Shown here in pieces: positions 17,303 to 25,334 of a stretch of 64,000 nucleotides of DNA (its first letter is position 1; each line of letters opens with the position of its first letter). The DNA lies in contig NZ_JAQZSG010000019.1 of assembly GCF_028745515.1 (NCBI RefSeq), forward strand, positions 38,269-102,268. Direction: 5' to 3'. Under the pieces are notes generated by a model, which ran no database searches, was not told where the DNA came from, and saw only the letters and a list, made by a program, of their open reading frames with translations. Made by a program: the position numbers and the translations under genes. This DNA comes from Paenibacillus thermotolerans. GTDB lineage: Bacteria; Bacillota; Bacilli; Paenibacillales; YIM-B00363.

Positions 17303-19109
17303 GTCGGCAATTAGCGGCCCGGATCCAGCCGGGAGTCGGCTGCGAGCGGCCGTCTAGCCTCGCCTGCAGCTGCTCCAGCAACTCCTGCGGATTGCCTATT
17401 CCTGAAACAACCGCCTCGGTGATTCGCTGCAATTCGAGCCACATGTCGGGAAACAGCGGGCTTTGGGGTTTGCGTACTCCATACGATATGGCATCCAAGA
17501 ACACCTGAAACTTCGGTTCCCCGGCCAGCGGATGCGTGCGGTTTGCTTCGGGCATTGCGGCGTGGTTCGATTCCGGATCCGCCTTCACCCAAAGCTTCAG
17601 CCTTTCGTCGTAAGCGGCGTATTTCATAAATTCCCATGCTTCCTTCGGATGAGCCGCGCCTTTCGGAACAACGAAGGAGAACCCCCCCAGCGATGTCGTT
17701 CGCGTGATCCCGTCCTTTGTCGGAAGCGGCGCAATTCCCCAATCGTCGTCGGCATGAACGTAGCGGGGATAAATGCTGTACATATCCCAGCATCCTAGAA
17801 ATACAAAGCCGAATCGCTCATACGGATTTCGCTCCTGGCAAACCGAATGCAGAAAAGCTTCGAGCTTGCCTCGATCATATCGATCCGCATAGCTCTTCAT
17901 CCATGACAAGGACTCGATGATATTCCGATCGCTCGGAGTTAGCTTTCCGTCCCGGCTCCATTCCCCGCCCCAAATGAGACTGTTCAAGAACAAGCTTCCC
18001 GCACTGAACCATGGAATAAAGCCAGCCTGCGTGTACTCCCCGTTTCCGTCCTTCTTAAACATAAGCTCCGCCATTCGATCGAGCTCTCGGATCGTTGCGG
18101 GAGGGCGCTCGGGATCCAATCCCGCTTCCCTCATCAAGGCTTTGTTATAAAACAACGCCGCGTTGCTCATGTTCCATGGCAAGCCGAACACTTCTCCCAT
18201 GTAGCCGCAAGAGTCCCAAGCGCTTTCATAAAATCGTTCGAACCGGATCCGATCTTCCTTCACATCATCGGTTAAAGAGTGCAGCAGTCCTCTCTCCGCC
18301 CAAGAAGGAATATGAGCCGGATCGAATAGAGCAACATCCGGCAACGTTCCCTTGGCGGCCATTTTTATTAACTCTTCCTCGAAGGTAAAGTTCGGCAGCT
18401 CGCAAAGGTCGTAAGCTGTTACTTTCACTTTTATATTCGGGTTTGCCTGCTCGAAACGCTTCACAACATGTTCATTAAACAAATCAATATAAAATGAACC
18501 GAGAGCATAAGATAGATGGATTGTTTTACCTTCCCCGCGGGATCCTTTTTCCTCCTTCAATACGTCTCCGACCATTACGAACAGCTCCCCCTTCAGCTTC
18601 TCTCTCGTCCTTCTGAGCCTGCTTTCCACCGTATTTACGGAAACCCCCAGAAACCTGGAAATTTCTCGGGTGTTGAGCCCGCTCATGTAATAGAGCAAAA
18701 TAACCGTGCGATCATTTTCACTCAGCCGATGCAAAGCATCCCGCAGCATCGCTTTCCGCTCGTTCTGGATTGCTTGATCCTCTGTCGTTTGATTTGCCGG
18801 TATTTCGGCGCGATCAAGCTCCGACCACTGACCGAGCTTGCCGGATTTGCGAATCCAGTCGATGCTGATTCGTTTTGTGGTCGTATACAGCCATTTACCG
18901 AACTTCTCCGGATCTTGAATGCGCATCCGGTTCCGCCACGCGCGGACAAACGCTTCTTGAGCGATATCTTGGGCGTGGTGGTAATCTTTCACATATTGAA
19001 ACGCTGCGGTGAACACGGCATTCGAATAGCTGCGGACCAAGGACGCGAACGACTCGACGTCTCCCGCCAACGCTTTCTTTACGAGCTCTGCATCCGGAAT
19101 AAGATTCAT
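17289..19109 (-). CDS. ECF-type sigma-70 factor fused to a solute-binding-protein domain
   Basis: A single open frame of 606 residues joins two unrelated families. Residues about 16-88 are sigma region 2 (QDIAQEAFVRAWRN near 47; KFGKWLYTTTKRISIDWIRK at 69-88). Residues about 121-175 are sigma region 4 with helix-turn-helix GLNTREISRFLGVSVNTVESRLRR. After a short charged linker (180-195), residues 196 to about 590 are a family 1 extracellular solute-binding protein fold: RFEQANPNIKVKV, GTLPDVALFDPAHIPSW, LFYNKALMREAGLDPERP, KKDGNGEY and SLGGFSFVVPKGAAHPKEAWEFM. No signal peptide, lipobox or membrane segment separates them, so the binding domain should be cytoplasmic. GGAGGTAGAGA precedes the ATG. 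There is no anti-sigma gene or transporter beside it. The likely role, by inference, is ligand-gated transcription. The last residues come from repeat copy B. Confidence 0.9.
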   Translation of the reverse strand: MNLIPDAELVKKALAGDVESFASLVRSYSNAVFTAAFQYVKDYHHAQDIAQEAFVRAWRNRMRIQDPEKFGKWLYTTTKRISIDWIRKSGKLGQWSELDRAEIPANQTTEDQAIQNERKAMLRDALHRLSENDRTVILLYYMSGLNTREISRFLGVSVNTVESRLRRTREKLKGELFVMVGDVLKEEKGSRGEGKTIHLSYALGSFYIDLFNEHVVKRFEQANPNIKVKVTAYDLCELPNFTFEEELIKMAAKGTLPDVALFDPAHIPSWAERGLLHSLTDDVKEDRIRFERFYESAWDSCGYMGEVFGLPWNMSNAALFYNKALMREAGLDPERPPATIRELDRMAELMFKKDGNGEYTQAGFIPWFSAGSLFLNSLIWGGEWSRDGKLTPSDRNIIESLSWMKSYADRYDRGKLEAFLHSVCQERNPYERFGFVFLGCWDMYSIYPRYVHADDDWGIAPLPTKDGITRTTSLGGFSFVVPKGAAHPKEAWEFMKYAAYDERLKLWVKADPESNHAAMPEANRTHPLAGEPKFQVFLDAISYGVRKPQSPLFPDMWLELQRITEAVVSGIGNPQELLEQLQARLDGRSQPTPGWIRAANCRPLRS

Positions 19110-19147
19110 TCTCTACCTCCTCTATCCATCAGACGAAAAGCATCGAT

Positions 19148-19189
19148 GAGAACGTGCATAACGTTCCGGTTCCTTAATGGTTCGTTAGC
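19148..19189 (+). repeat. GAGAACGTGCATAA short repeat, copy 1
   Basis: This 42-base segment is identical at 35 positions to 21088-21129. It contains a GAACGT-gcata-ACGTTC inverted repeat and ends TTCGTTAGC. It sits in the leader region of the sigma fusion gene, between its start and repeat copy C. Confidence 0.6.
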
Positions 19190-19229
19190 CGTTAAGCCGG
19201 TTCCTTCCTTGCAGGTGGCGGATAAGCTC

Positions 19230-19426
19230 GCTCTAACGGTCAGGGATGCAGTTATTCGGCGTTTTGAATCGAGTTTGCAGATGTAACGGACGCCACTGCA
19301 GTTATTCCCTCGAAATAGCAGGGATTAGTGCCAAAAATCGAGGTTTAGCGTCTGTGGCGTCCGTTAGCGGTTTGGCGGTGGCAAAAACGGCGATATAGCG
19401 TCTGTGTTGTCCGTTAGCACCGCGGG
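19230..19426 (+). repeat. TAACGGAC interspersed repeat, copy C
   Basis: The same block order as copies A and B: GCTCTAACGG start, GCAGTTATT boxes, inner TAACGGACGCC, then GTCCGTTAGC twice. It closely resembles copy B, so the sigma fusion gene is bracketed by two copies in direct orientation, 2.1 kb apart start to start. It holds no gene. Confidence 0.85.
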
Positions 19427-19431
19427 AGCGA

Positions 19432-19486
19432 AAAAAAGAGGCTGTCCCAAAATTCATCGTAGATGACTCTTAGGAGCAGCCCCTTC
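19432..19486 (-). terminator. Terminator of the ArsR gene, TCATC-n3-GATGA type
   Basis: GGCTG and CAGCC arms with an apical TTCATC-gta-GATGA, followed on the minus strand by seven T. It lies 20 bp past the stop at 19506. The apical core recurs in the hairpins at 32521 and 41114. Confidence 0.7.
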
Positions 19487-19505
19487 AACATTGTCCTTAT
19501 TCGGC

Positions 19506-19817
19506 CTAAAAAGGCTCCGTAGCGGCAAACAACGCATCGAGCAAACCCGGAAAACGAAGGTTCAGCTCGCTCTCCCGCAAAGAAATAAAGCGCTGTGTCC
19601 CTTGTACCCGCGTGTAAACGACGCCGCATTCGCGAAGCACCTTAAAATGGTGCGATATGGTGGATTTCGCCTTGTCCTCCATGATAAACTCTCCGCAAAA
19701 TTTTTCGGCCCCCCCGCGAAGTTGCATGACGATCGAAAGGCGAATCGGATCGCTTAACGCATAAAACACGCTCGACAGCTTCATTTCCTCGGTCGACGGA
19801 TGATGTAAAGTTCTCAT
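19506..19817 (-). CDS. ArsR family transcriptional regulator
   Basis: A winged-helix repressor of 103 residues: ALSDPIRLSIVMQLRGG (residues 20-36), recognition region KSTISHHFKVLRECGVV (50-66) and a beta wing VQGTQRFISLR. No metal-binding ELCVCDL cysteines are present in the usual place; one Cys (KFCGEF) lies before the helix-turn-helix. It is divergent from an MFS transporter, with a perfect palindrome between them. Start uncertain: no Shine-Dalgarno precedes the ATG at 19817, and an ATG at 19784 behind GAGGAA is an alternative. Confidence 0.85.
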   Translation of the reverse strand: MRTLHHPSTEEMKLSSVFYALSDPIRLSIVMQLRGGAEKFCGEFIMEDKAKSTISHHFKVLRECGVVYTRVQGTQRFISLRESELNLRFPGLLDALFAATEPF

Positions 19818-19854
19818 AGTTGTATTGTAGCACCGATCGTGTTATTATTCCATT

Positions 19855-19872
19855 GTTCGAATATATTCGAAC
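19855..19872. promoter_or_regulatory. ArsR/MFS intergenic operator, perfect 18-bp palindrome
   Basis: GTTCGAATATATTCGAAC is identical to its reverse complement and is centred in the divergent promoter region. It is a probable ArsR binding site controlling both genes. Confidence 0.65.
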
Positions 19873-19914
19873 TTTAGAACTATAAAAATACATAGGTTTG
19901 GGGGAATGACTCAT

Positions 19915-21117
19915 ATGAAAGCGCGTTTATTCATTCTTGCCTTAGGAACTTTTGCCATCGGTACGGATGGCTTCGTCATTGCCGGGGTACTGCCTGCGGT
20001 AGCCTCGTCGCTCGGCGTTTCGCTGTCCGTTGCGGGGCAGCTGATGACAGTCTTTTCACTCGTTTATGCAGCCGCCGCACCGGCCCTGGGCGCCGTTACC
20101 GGCCGATTGAACCGAAAATCCGTTCTGCTCGTCTCCATCGTCTTATTTTCCGCAGCCAACTTTGCCTCGGCGCTCGCCCCGTCCTACGCTCTGCTGATGG
20201 CCACACGCGTGATCGCGGCATTAGGCGCAGCGCTGTTTACTCCGACGGCCACGACAACGGCGGCACTGCTTGCTCCGCCCGAGCGGCGGGGCCGGGCGCT
20301 CGGCACGGTCATCGGCGGGCTGACGGTCGCCATCGTCGTCGGGGTCCCGCTCGGCACTTGGATTTCCGGCTTCTGGAGCTGGCGGGCGCCGTTCGTGCTT
20401 GTCGGAGCGTTGGGCGTAATCGCAGCGCTGTGCATTGCTGCGATGTTCAAGCCAGTTGCATCGCCAGGAGCCGCATCGCTGAGCGAACGGCTGCAGCTGG
20501 CCGGGCAGCGCCCGGTATTGCTCGCTCTGCTTTTGACTAGCGTTTGGACTGTGGGCGGCTTTACCGTATACACGTACCTGTCCGAGTTACTCTCCGCCGC
20601 CGGGCTTCCCGTGAGCTGGCTAAGCCCTGCGCTGTTTCTATTCGGCATTGCATCGGTAGCGGGCAGCTCGTTAGGCGGGGCTGGAGCGGACCGGATCGGC
20701 GCGGTGCGCACGCTGACCTTCGGACTGATCGCGTTGTGCGTCGCTCTTGCGGCGCTGGGGGCGGCCGTCATGTTTTCCCCTTCCCGTTGGTCCTTGCCTG
20801 TCGCGCTAGGCGCGGTAATCGTTTGGGGCGCCGCGGGCTGGGTGCTTACTCCTCCGCAGCAGCACCGTCTGCTCGCCTTGGCCGGCCCTTCCGCGGGGAT
20901 CGTACTGTCGCTGAACAGCTCCGCGATCTATTTAGGTATGGGCGTCGGTTCGCTGGTCGGCGGGCTGATTGTGCAGCTGGGGTCATTGCCGGCGCTCGGT
21001 CTGGTTGGCGGAGCCTTCCAGCTGGTTGCCCTCGTCATGCTTCGGGCGACCGCCGGCTCCGGCCGGAAGGCGTCGGCCGGCGGCAGCGAGAACGTGCATA
21101 ATATTCCGGTGCACTAA
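19915..21117 (+). CDS. MFS transporter, DHA1/AraJ-like efflux protein
   Basis: A transporter of 400 residues with 12 predicted membrane segments. The first segment reads LFILALGTFAIGTDGFVIAGVLPAVASSLGVS, typical of the AraJ/YdhP efflux group, followed by the loop GRLNRKSVLL. Divergent ArsR regulation suggests inducible export of a toxic compound. Start: ATG at 19906 is also in frame, but GGGGGA is better placed for the ATG at 19915. The last ten codons (ENVHNIPVH) are encoded by a short repeat also found at 19148, so the tail is probably acquired sequence. Confidence 0.85.
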   Translation: MKARLFILALGTFAIGTDGFVIAGVLPAVASSLGVSLSVAGQLMTVFSLVYAAAAPALGAVTGRLNRKSVLLVSIVLFSAANFASALAPSYALLMATRVIAALGAALFTPTATTTAALLAPPERRGRALGTVIGGLTVAIVVGVPLGTWISGFWSWRAPFVLVGALGVIAALCIAAMFKPVASPGAASLSERLQLAGQRPVLLALLLTSVWTVGGFTVYTYLSELLSAAGLPVSWLSPALFLFGIASVAGSSLGGAGADRIGAVRTLTFGLIALCVALAALGAAVMFSPSRWSLPVALGAVIVWGAAGWVLTPPQQHRLLALAGPSAGIVLSLNSSAIYLGMGVGSLVGGLIVQLGSLPALGLVGGAFQLVALVMLRATAGSGRKASAGGSENVHNIPVH

Positions 21118-21129
21118 CGATTCGTTAGC
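21088..21129 (+). repeat. GAGAACGTGCATAA short repeat, copy 2
   Basis: Shares 35 of 42 bases with 19148-19189 in the same orientation. The first 30 bases encode the C-terminal tail and stop of the MFS gene. Confidence 0.6.
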
Positions 21130-21181
21130 TGTTTGCCGTTTGCCGTTTGCCGGTGCCTGCCTGCCTTGCCGAACCGGTAAC

Positions 21182-21222
21182 AAAAACTCCTCCGCAGCTC
21201 TATCAGCCGTGGAGGAGTTTTT
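21182..21222. terminator. Convergent terminator between MFS and ycnI genes
   Basis: AAAAACTCCTCC and GGAGGAGTTTTT form a 12-pair stem with A/T runs on both sides, suitable for both converging genes. Confidence 0.8.
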
Positions 21223-21234
21223 GTCGTATATGAT

Positions 21235-21855
21235 TTATTTTGCTTTTCTGCGCAGCGAAATTACGAAAGCCAATATGCCGAATGCTAGAGCCGCAATCGA
21301 AATATAAAGAGATAGATTCGATTGAGTCGTTCTTCCGTCCGCAGGAGCAGCCGCAGACGTATCCCCATGACTGTCCGAATCCGCGCCGGCCGGCTTTGCG
21401 TTAACGGTTGTGACGGATGCCGGGTGATCCGACCCTTCGGCCCCTACCCATTCGACGACCGTTCCGTCTTGATACGTCTGATACGCTTTCCAAGAAATTT
21501 GAGCCGCATCGTCCGCCACTTTGCCGTTCATTTTAAACTCGCCGAATTCCGTGCTGGATAGCCCGTTTCCTGTTGCGGTCCATACGACGCTAGTAATTTT
21601 TCCGGTAGAGTCTTTGGTCAGCTCGTAGCTCCAATCCGGCTTCGGCTCGAATCGAGTAATGTTTACCTCCTCCGGTATTTTCACCTCGACCTTAACGGTC
21701 GGCGCATCCCCCTCCGTCGGCACCCGAACCGTGAACACTTCATACGCGCCTTGAGTCGTTGCTTTCGGCTGAACCGTCACATGAGCGCCGGCGACTCCGG
21801 CAAACAAAACCATACTTAATACGCCGGCAGTCAGTAAACTCGCAAACTTTTTCAT
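21235..21855 (-). CDS. ycnI: YcnI-like copper-binding membrane-anchored protein
   Basis: The protein has 206 residues. A signal peptide (MKKFASLL to VAGA) would be cleaved just before His-Val-Thr-Val, placing a histidine at the mature N-terminus as in the DUF1775/YcnI family, which binds Cu(II) through that histidine. The family core continues with VRVPTEGDAPTVKVEV and PDWSYEL. A C-terminal membrane helix (about 183-201) and RRKAK tail anchor it outside the cell. It lies 34 bp downstream of ycnJ and is probably co-transcribed for copper uptake or handling. Confidence 0.9.
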   Translation of the reverse strand: MKKFASLLTAGVLSMVLFAGVAGAHVTVQPKATTQGAYEVFTVRVPTEGDAPTVKVEVKIPEEVNITRFEPKPDWSYELTKDSTGKITSVVWTATGNGLSSTEFGEFKMNGKVADDAAQISWKAYQTYQDGTVVEWVGAEGSDHPASVTTVNAKPAGADSDSHGDTSAAAPADGRTTQSNLSLYISIAALAFGILAFVISLRRKAK

Positions 21856-21889
21856 GAAACATACTCCCCTTCGAGTTTATATGGTACAT

Positions 21890-23482
21890 CTAGTAAATCC
21901 TAATTTCTCTTTCGTACACGGTTTCGTTGTCGGCTGCGTCCATCACTCTTACTTCTACCGTCCAATCTCCTGCAAATGGAAGATACGACCCCTCCGCCTT
22001 GAAGTTGTATTGCTCGAACTCCGCAAAGTACAGCGCTTCATTCGCAGAGTCCACGTCCAGCGGAACGGCAATCGGGGCAACGCTTTTATCGTCCATATAT
22101 CTTAAGATCAGTCGGACGGCTTTCGGCTTTCCCGCTCCTTCCGGCAGCCATACGGAAACCGAGAACGTATTTTCCCCCGGCGCATTCGGCGTAATCTTCG
22201 ATGTCATATGAATCGTTTCGCCCATCTCATGCCAGTACAGCGGTTGATTGACCGGCAAAGGATTCAAATACGTAAAAATGCTCGCAATCCCGACAATGAG
22301 CAGCATCAGGCCGAAATCGGCTTTCAACATCATACCGAGCGGCCGCCGGTTTCTTCTCATCCAAACCCGAAGAACGGCACCGACTGCGATGACCAATCCA
22401 ACCAACGAAACTTTTGCAATCCATAGCAGTCCCCACTGCGTATAGAGGACATATTTCAATCTCGGCAGGAAGATCATCGTTGAAATCGTTCCGGATGCGG
22501 CAAGAACAATCAAACTTATAAGTGCAAGATTGGAAAATCTGAGCAGGAAGTCCGCCATCGATTCCTTGTGCTTTCTCCAGTGAACGACAATATACAGCAA
22601 TCCCCCGGCCCAGATCGAAGCCGCAAACAGATGAACGACGTCAAGAGCCGCCGTTCGAATGACCGGCTGGAACGCCATGGCATGTCCGCTGATGCTTTTG
22701 GCGATCAGCAATAAGAGAACGTAGATCGTATCGAGCCATTTGGAACGGTTGAGTACGACAAAACCGAATAAGGCAAGGAACAGACTGCTCATCCACGATA
22801 TCCCGACGAACGTGCCGATAAACAACGACTTAATATCTTTATACACAAAATTGCTCAAGTACTCCGGAAGATGAGCGGCGATCATTAGGATGACCGAAAA
22901 CAGGAATAACCGCTGCAGATTCAAAGACCAATTCAGGTAACTCTGCTCTAGTTGCTGCGTTCCGACGGGAATGAGAATGTTCCGGAGCGTCCATCCCGCC
23001 AACAAGAGCAAAGCGAGAAAATACAGTATCCTGGAAACGAACGTAATCAGCTGCTTCAAATCGATGTCGCTTGAAATTTCATGCTGCTGATTCAGATGAT
23101 CCGAAGGCTGCGGAGCGCCGATTCGTTCCCCGACAGTAAATACATATGACTCCGCAACCGGATGTCCGTCCGCCGAAATCACTTGATACGAAACCGTATA
23201 TAAGCCGTCCTTGAGTGCGGGCAGCGAAAGCTCGATTTCCGTTTGCCGCTCGCTCATCGCCGCCTTGTTCGCCGTTACGGATTCCCCGTTTTGGTTCAGT
23301 ACCTTCAAGTAGAAAAGCTTGTTTTCAAGCCTTTCGTTAAAGGCCAGCACGATCCGGCCGGGAGATTGATCCAATTGGGAGTCCGGTTCGGGAGTTGCGC
23401 TTACGAGCGATGCATGGGCAAACGCCGTTTGCGGGATAAGGAGAGACGCGACAACCAGCAAAACCGACAAATATTTCAGCAT
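21890..23482 (-). CDS. ycnJ: CopC-CopD fusion copper transport protein (YcnJ-like)
   Basis: The protein has about 530 residues. A signal peptide ends at AFA, followed by His-Ala-Ser-Leu, so the CopC copper-binding domain (about 25-120) starts with histidine as expected. Eight hydrophobic segments of the CopD domain follow (about 145-415), including a GHAMAFQP motif and HLFAASIWAGGLLYIVVHW. A C-terminal beta domain of about 100 residues ends the protein. The start is ATG at 23482 behind GGGAGGTGA; an in-frame GTG four codons upstream is less likely. It imports copper across the membrane by family analogy. Confidence 0.88.
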   Translation of the reverse strand: MLKYLSVLLVVASLLIPQTAFAHASLVSATPEPDSQLDQSPGRIVLAFNERLENKLFYLKVLNQNGESVTANKAAMSERQTEIELSLPALKDGLYTVSYQVISADGHPVAESYVFTVGERIGAPQPSDHLNQQHEISSDIDLKQLITFVSRILYFLALLLLAGWTLRNILIPVGTQQLEQSYLNWSLNLQRLFLFSVILMIAAHLPEYLSNFVYKDIKSLFIGTFVGISWMSSLFLALFGFVVLNRSKWLDTIYVLLLLIAKSISGHAMAFQPVIRTAALDVVHLFAASIWAGGLLYIVVHWRKHKESMADFLLRFSNLALISLIVLAASGTISTMIFLPRLKYVLYTQWGLLWIAKVSLVGLVIAVGAVLRVWMRRNRRPLGMMLKADFGLMLLIVGIASIFTYLNPLPVNQPLYWHEMGETIHMTSKITPNAPGENTFSVSVWLPEGAGKPKAVRLILRYMDDKSVAPIAVPLDVDSANEALYFAEFEQYNFKAEGSYLPFAGDWTVEVRVMDAADNETVYEREIRIY

Positions 23483-23523
23483 TGATTCCGTCACCTCCCT
23501 CTCTTTATCAACATAGCCAAAAA

Positions 23524-23570
23524 AAACAACAATGAGAATGACCCGATCGGGCTATCTTCCATTGTTGTTT
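23524..23570 (-). terminator. Terminator overlapping the response regulator stop
   Basis: AAACAACAATG and CATTGTTGTTT form an 11-pair stem with trailing T-run on the minus strand. Its upstream arm encodes the last residues (Asn-Asn-Asn) of the response regulator, so the hairpin begins inside the gene. Confidence 0.75.
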
Positions 23571-24223
23571 TGGACAAACTGTGTCAATCCGTTTCTGACG
23601 GCATATGAGGTTAGTTGAACTCTGTTATCGAGCGATAATTTATCCAAAATATTTTTCAAGTGATTTTTCACCGTATTTTCAGAGATCGTGAGACGGTCGG
23701 CAATTTGCCTGTTCGTTTCTCCCTTCGCGACATAATATATTATTTCCTGTTCTCGTAAAGTTAAAACACTAGGTTCCGGGTCCTCTTTGGTTTTTCCGGC
23801 GCTTTTAAATTGATGGAAGAGACGGTCCGCCAGCTTTCTGGACACTTCGGAGTTTTCGTCGAGCAGCGCTTGCAAATAAGCGGTCCAATCGATCGGATCC
23901 ATATTTTTCAATAAATACCCTTGTGCACCGAACTGAAGCGCGGTAAACAAATCGGCCACGTCGTCCGAAACGGTCAACATGACGACTTTGATGTACGGAT
24001 ACATCGTTTTGATTCTACGCGTCGCTTCCAGCCCGTGCAAATGAGGCATGTTAATATCCATCAATACGACTTCCGGCTGCAGCTTTCCGCAAAGCTCGAC
24101 GGCTTGCAGCCCGTCCGCCGCTTCGCCGATCAACTCGAAGGACGCATCGCTTTCCAGCAAGCTTTGAATCGCCTTTCGCGCCATCGGATGGTCGTCCGCA
24201 ATTAAAACCCTATACCTCATCAT
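23552..24223 (-). CDS. NarL/LuxR-family response regulator
   Basis: The protein has 223 residues. The receiver domain (1-120) has the acidic pair ADDH, phospho-acceptor Asp in VLMDINMPHLHG near 57, and VMLTVSDD. The C-terminal LuxR helix-turn-helix (about 155-215) reads LTLREQEIIYYVAKGETNRQ and TISENTVKNHLKNILDKL. It lies 5 bp downstream of the histidine kinase gene, so the two form a pair. Its neighbour ycnJ is separated by a terminator, so control of the copper genes by this pair is only a possibility. Confidence 0.93.
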   Translation of the reverse strand: MMRYRVLIADDHPMARKAIQSLLESDASFELIGEAADGLQAVELCGKLQPEVVLMDINMPHLHGLEATRRIKTMYPYIKVVMLTVSDDVADLFTALQFGAQGYLLKNMDPIDWTAYLQALLDENSEVSRKLADRLFHQFKSAGKTKEDPEPSVLTLREQEIIYYVAKGETNRQIADRLTISENTVKNHLKNILDKLSLDNRVQLTSYAVRNGLTQFVQNNNGR

Positions 24224-24228
24224 GGCCG

Positions 24229-25020
24229 TTATCTCCTCGATTCCAGGCGCAGCATCGTCCCGCCGCCATTTCGGTTCATCATATCGAACGCGGCGTGGAG
24301 ATCGCTTGCACGTTTTTTCATCATCAGCAATCCGTATTTGTTCTCATTCGATATATTCGTAATTCCGATCCCGTCGTCCTCGATCTCCATCGACCAACTT
24401 TCAGAGTCGGCACGGAAACGGATAGCCGCGTTGTTCGCTTGCGAATGTTTTCTTATATTCATGAAAGCTTCTTGAACAATCGCAAACAGTTGGACTTCTT
24501 CGCTTGTCGAAAAGCAACGGGGCGGCAGCCGAATTTCCGTTGAAACATCGATACCGGCTGTGGCGCTCCACTCATTCAGCCATTTCGCAATACGGTCCTC
24601 GAAAGAAAGGCTCTCCTCCGGGGAGGAGCGAAGATTAAAGATCGCCTGCCGCAGATGATGATCGATGTCGGACAAGGCGGCGCTGGCCTCTTCCATCTTC
24701 CCTTGCTTCATCTTCACATTCATGAAAAACACGATTTGCGCGATATTGTCGTGCAATTCTCTTGCCAGCCGTTCCCGCTCCTCGTATACGGCGCTTCTCG
24801 CCTTCTCGTCCGCCAATTGCCGGTTTTTTTGTTCGATCGTTCGAAACATCCACAGCGAAAATAAATAAGAAAACATCAAGGTGAGGAGCGTGATAATGAC
24901 ATTTCCGGCCTCCATGGAAAACAAATGCGTTAAAAACTCATGCCGAACAAACTCGAAGCCTCCGATAATGAATGTCGGGATCAGGATTGTCAGCAATTTC
25001 AGTACACGGTATGACAGCAA
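24229..25020 (-). CDS. Sensor histidine kinase (HisKA_3 type)
   Basis: The protein has 263 residues. Two N-terminal membrane helices (about 8-28 and 38-60) leave almost no extracellular domain, so it may sense the membrane itself or a partner. The dimerisation/phosphorylation motif is ERLARELHDNIAQIVFFMN near 85-103, the N-box EAFMNIRKHS, and the G-box EIEDDGIGI. It uses a TTG start behind GGAGG nine bases upstream. It is paired with the response regulator gene. Confidence 0.9.
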   Translation of the reverse strand: MLSYRVLKLLTILIPTFIIGGFEFVRHEFLTHLFSMEAGNVIITLLTLMFSYLFSLWMFRTIEQKNRQLADEKARSAVYEERERLARELHDNIAQIVFFMNVKMKQGKMEEASAALSDIDHHLRQAIFNLRSSPEESLSFEDRIAKWLNEWSATAGIDVSTEIRLPPRCFSTSEEVQLFAIVQEAFMNIRKHSQANNAAIRFRADSESWSMEIEDDGIGITNISNENKYGLLMMKKRASDLHAAFDMMNRNGGGTMLRLESRR

Positions 25021-25114
25021 AAAAGTTCAACCTCCGGCTTAAATAGGTAGCGTCACGTATTTATTCATTCATTGTACCATCAATTGGGGAAGATACACCG
25101 TAGGAGGTGAGCTT

Positions 25115-25249
25115 ATGAATATTATGGACGGAATGGACGCTTCCCGGTTCGCATCGGGAAATCCGGATCATAAGGGCAAGGAAAATAAGGCGAAGAAAGA
25201 TAACAAAGAAATGCCGGCTCAGGTTCTAAGAAACCTCAACAACAAATAA
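25115..25249 (+). CDS. Small basic protein, 44 residues, unknown
   Basis: The protein has 44 residues, begins MNIMDGMDASRFASGNPDHK, continues with a lysine-rich helix (GKENKAKKDNKE) and ends LRNLNNK. A near-perfect AGGAGGTGA site seven bases upstream and a hairpin terminator eight bases downstream argue that it is a real one-gene unit. No family is recognised. Small hydrophilic proteins of this shape are often sporulation-associated in Bacillota, but that is only a guess. Confidence 0.6.
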   Translation: MNIMDGMDASRFASGNPDHKGKENKAKKDNKEMPAQVLRNLNNK

Positions 25250-25257
25250 TCAAAATG

Positions 25258-25287
25258 AATCCTCCACGGTATAACCTGTGGAGGATT
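25258..25287 (+). terminator. Terminator of the 44-residue gene
   Basis: AATCCTCCAC and GTGGAGGATT form a 10-pair stem, 8 bp past the stop codon. The T-run is weak on the plus strand. Confidence 0.6.
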
Positions 25288-25334
25288 CCTAATTGTCAAT
25301 CAAACTTATTGATGCGCCATTCACCATGATTCAG

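Noticed and set aside
17120..17314. Small frames within the TAACGGAC repeats
   Set aside because: Similar peptides occur in each copy because the DNA is repeated; no start signals, and stops differ between copies.
17289..19109. Frameshift joining two adjacent genes (sigma factor and binding protein) by sequencing error
   Set aside because: The frame is continuous through the linker, no second start with a ribosome site occurs before the binding domain, and the domain lacks any signal peptide. Only resequencing can exclude it fully.
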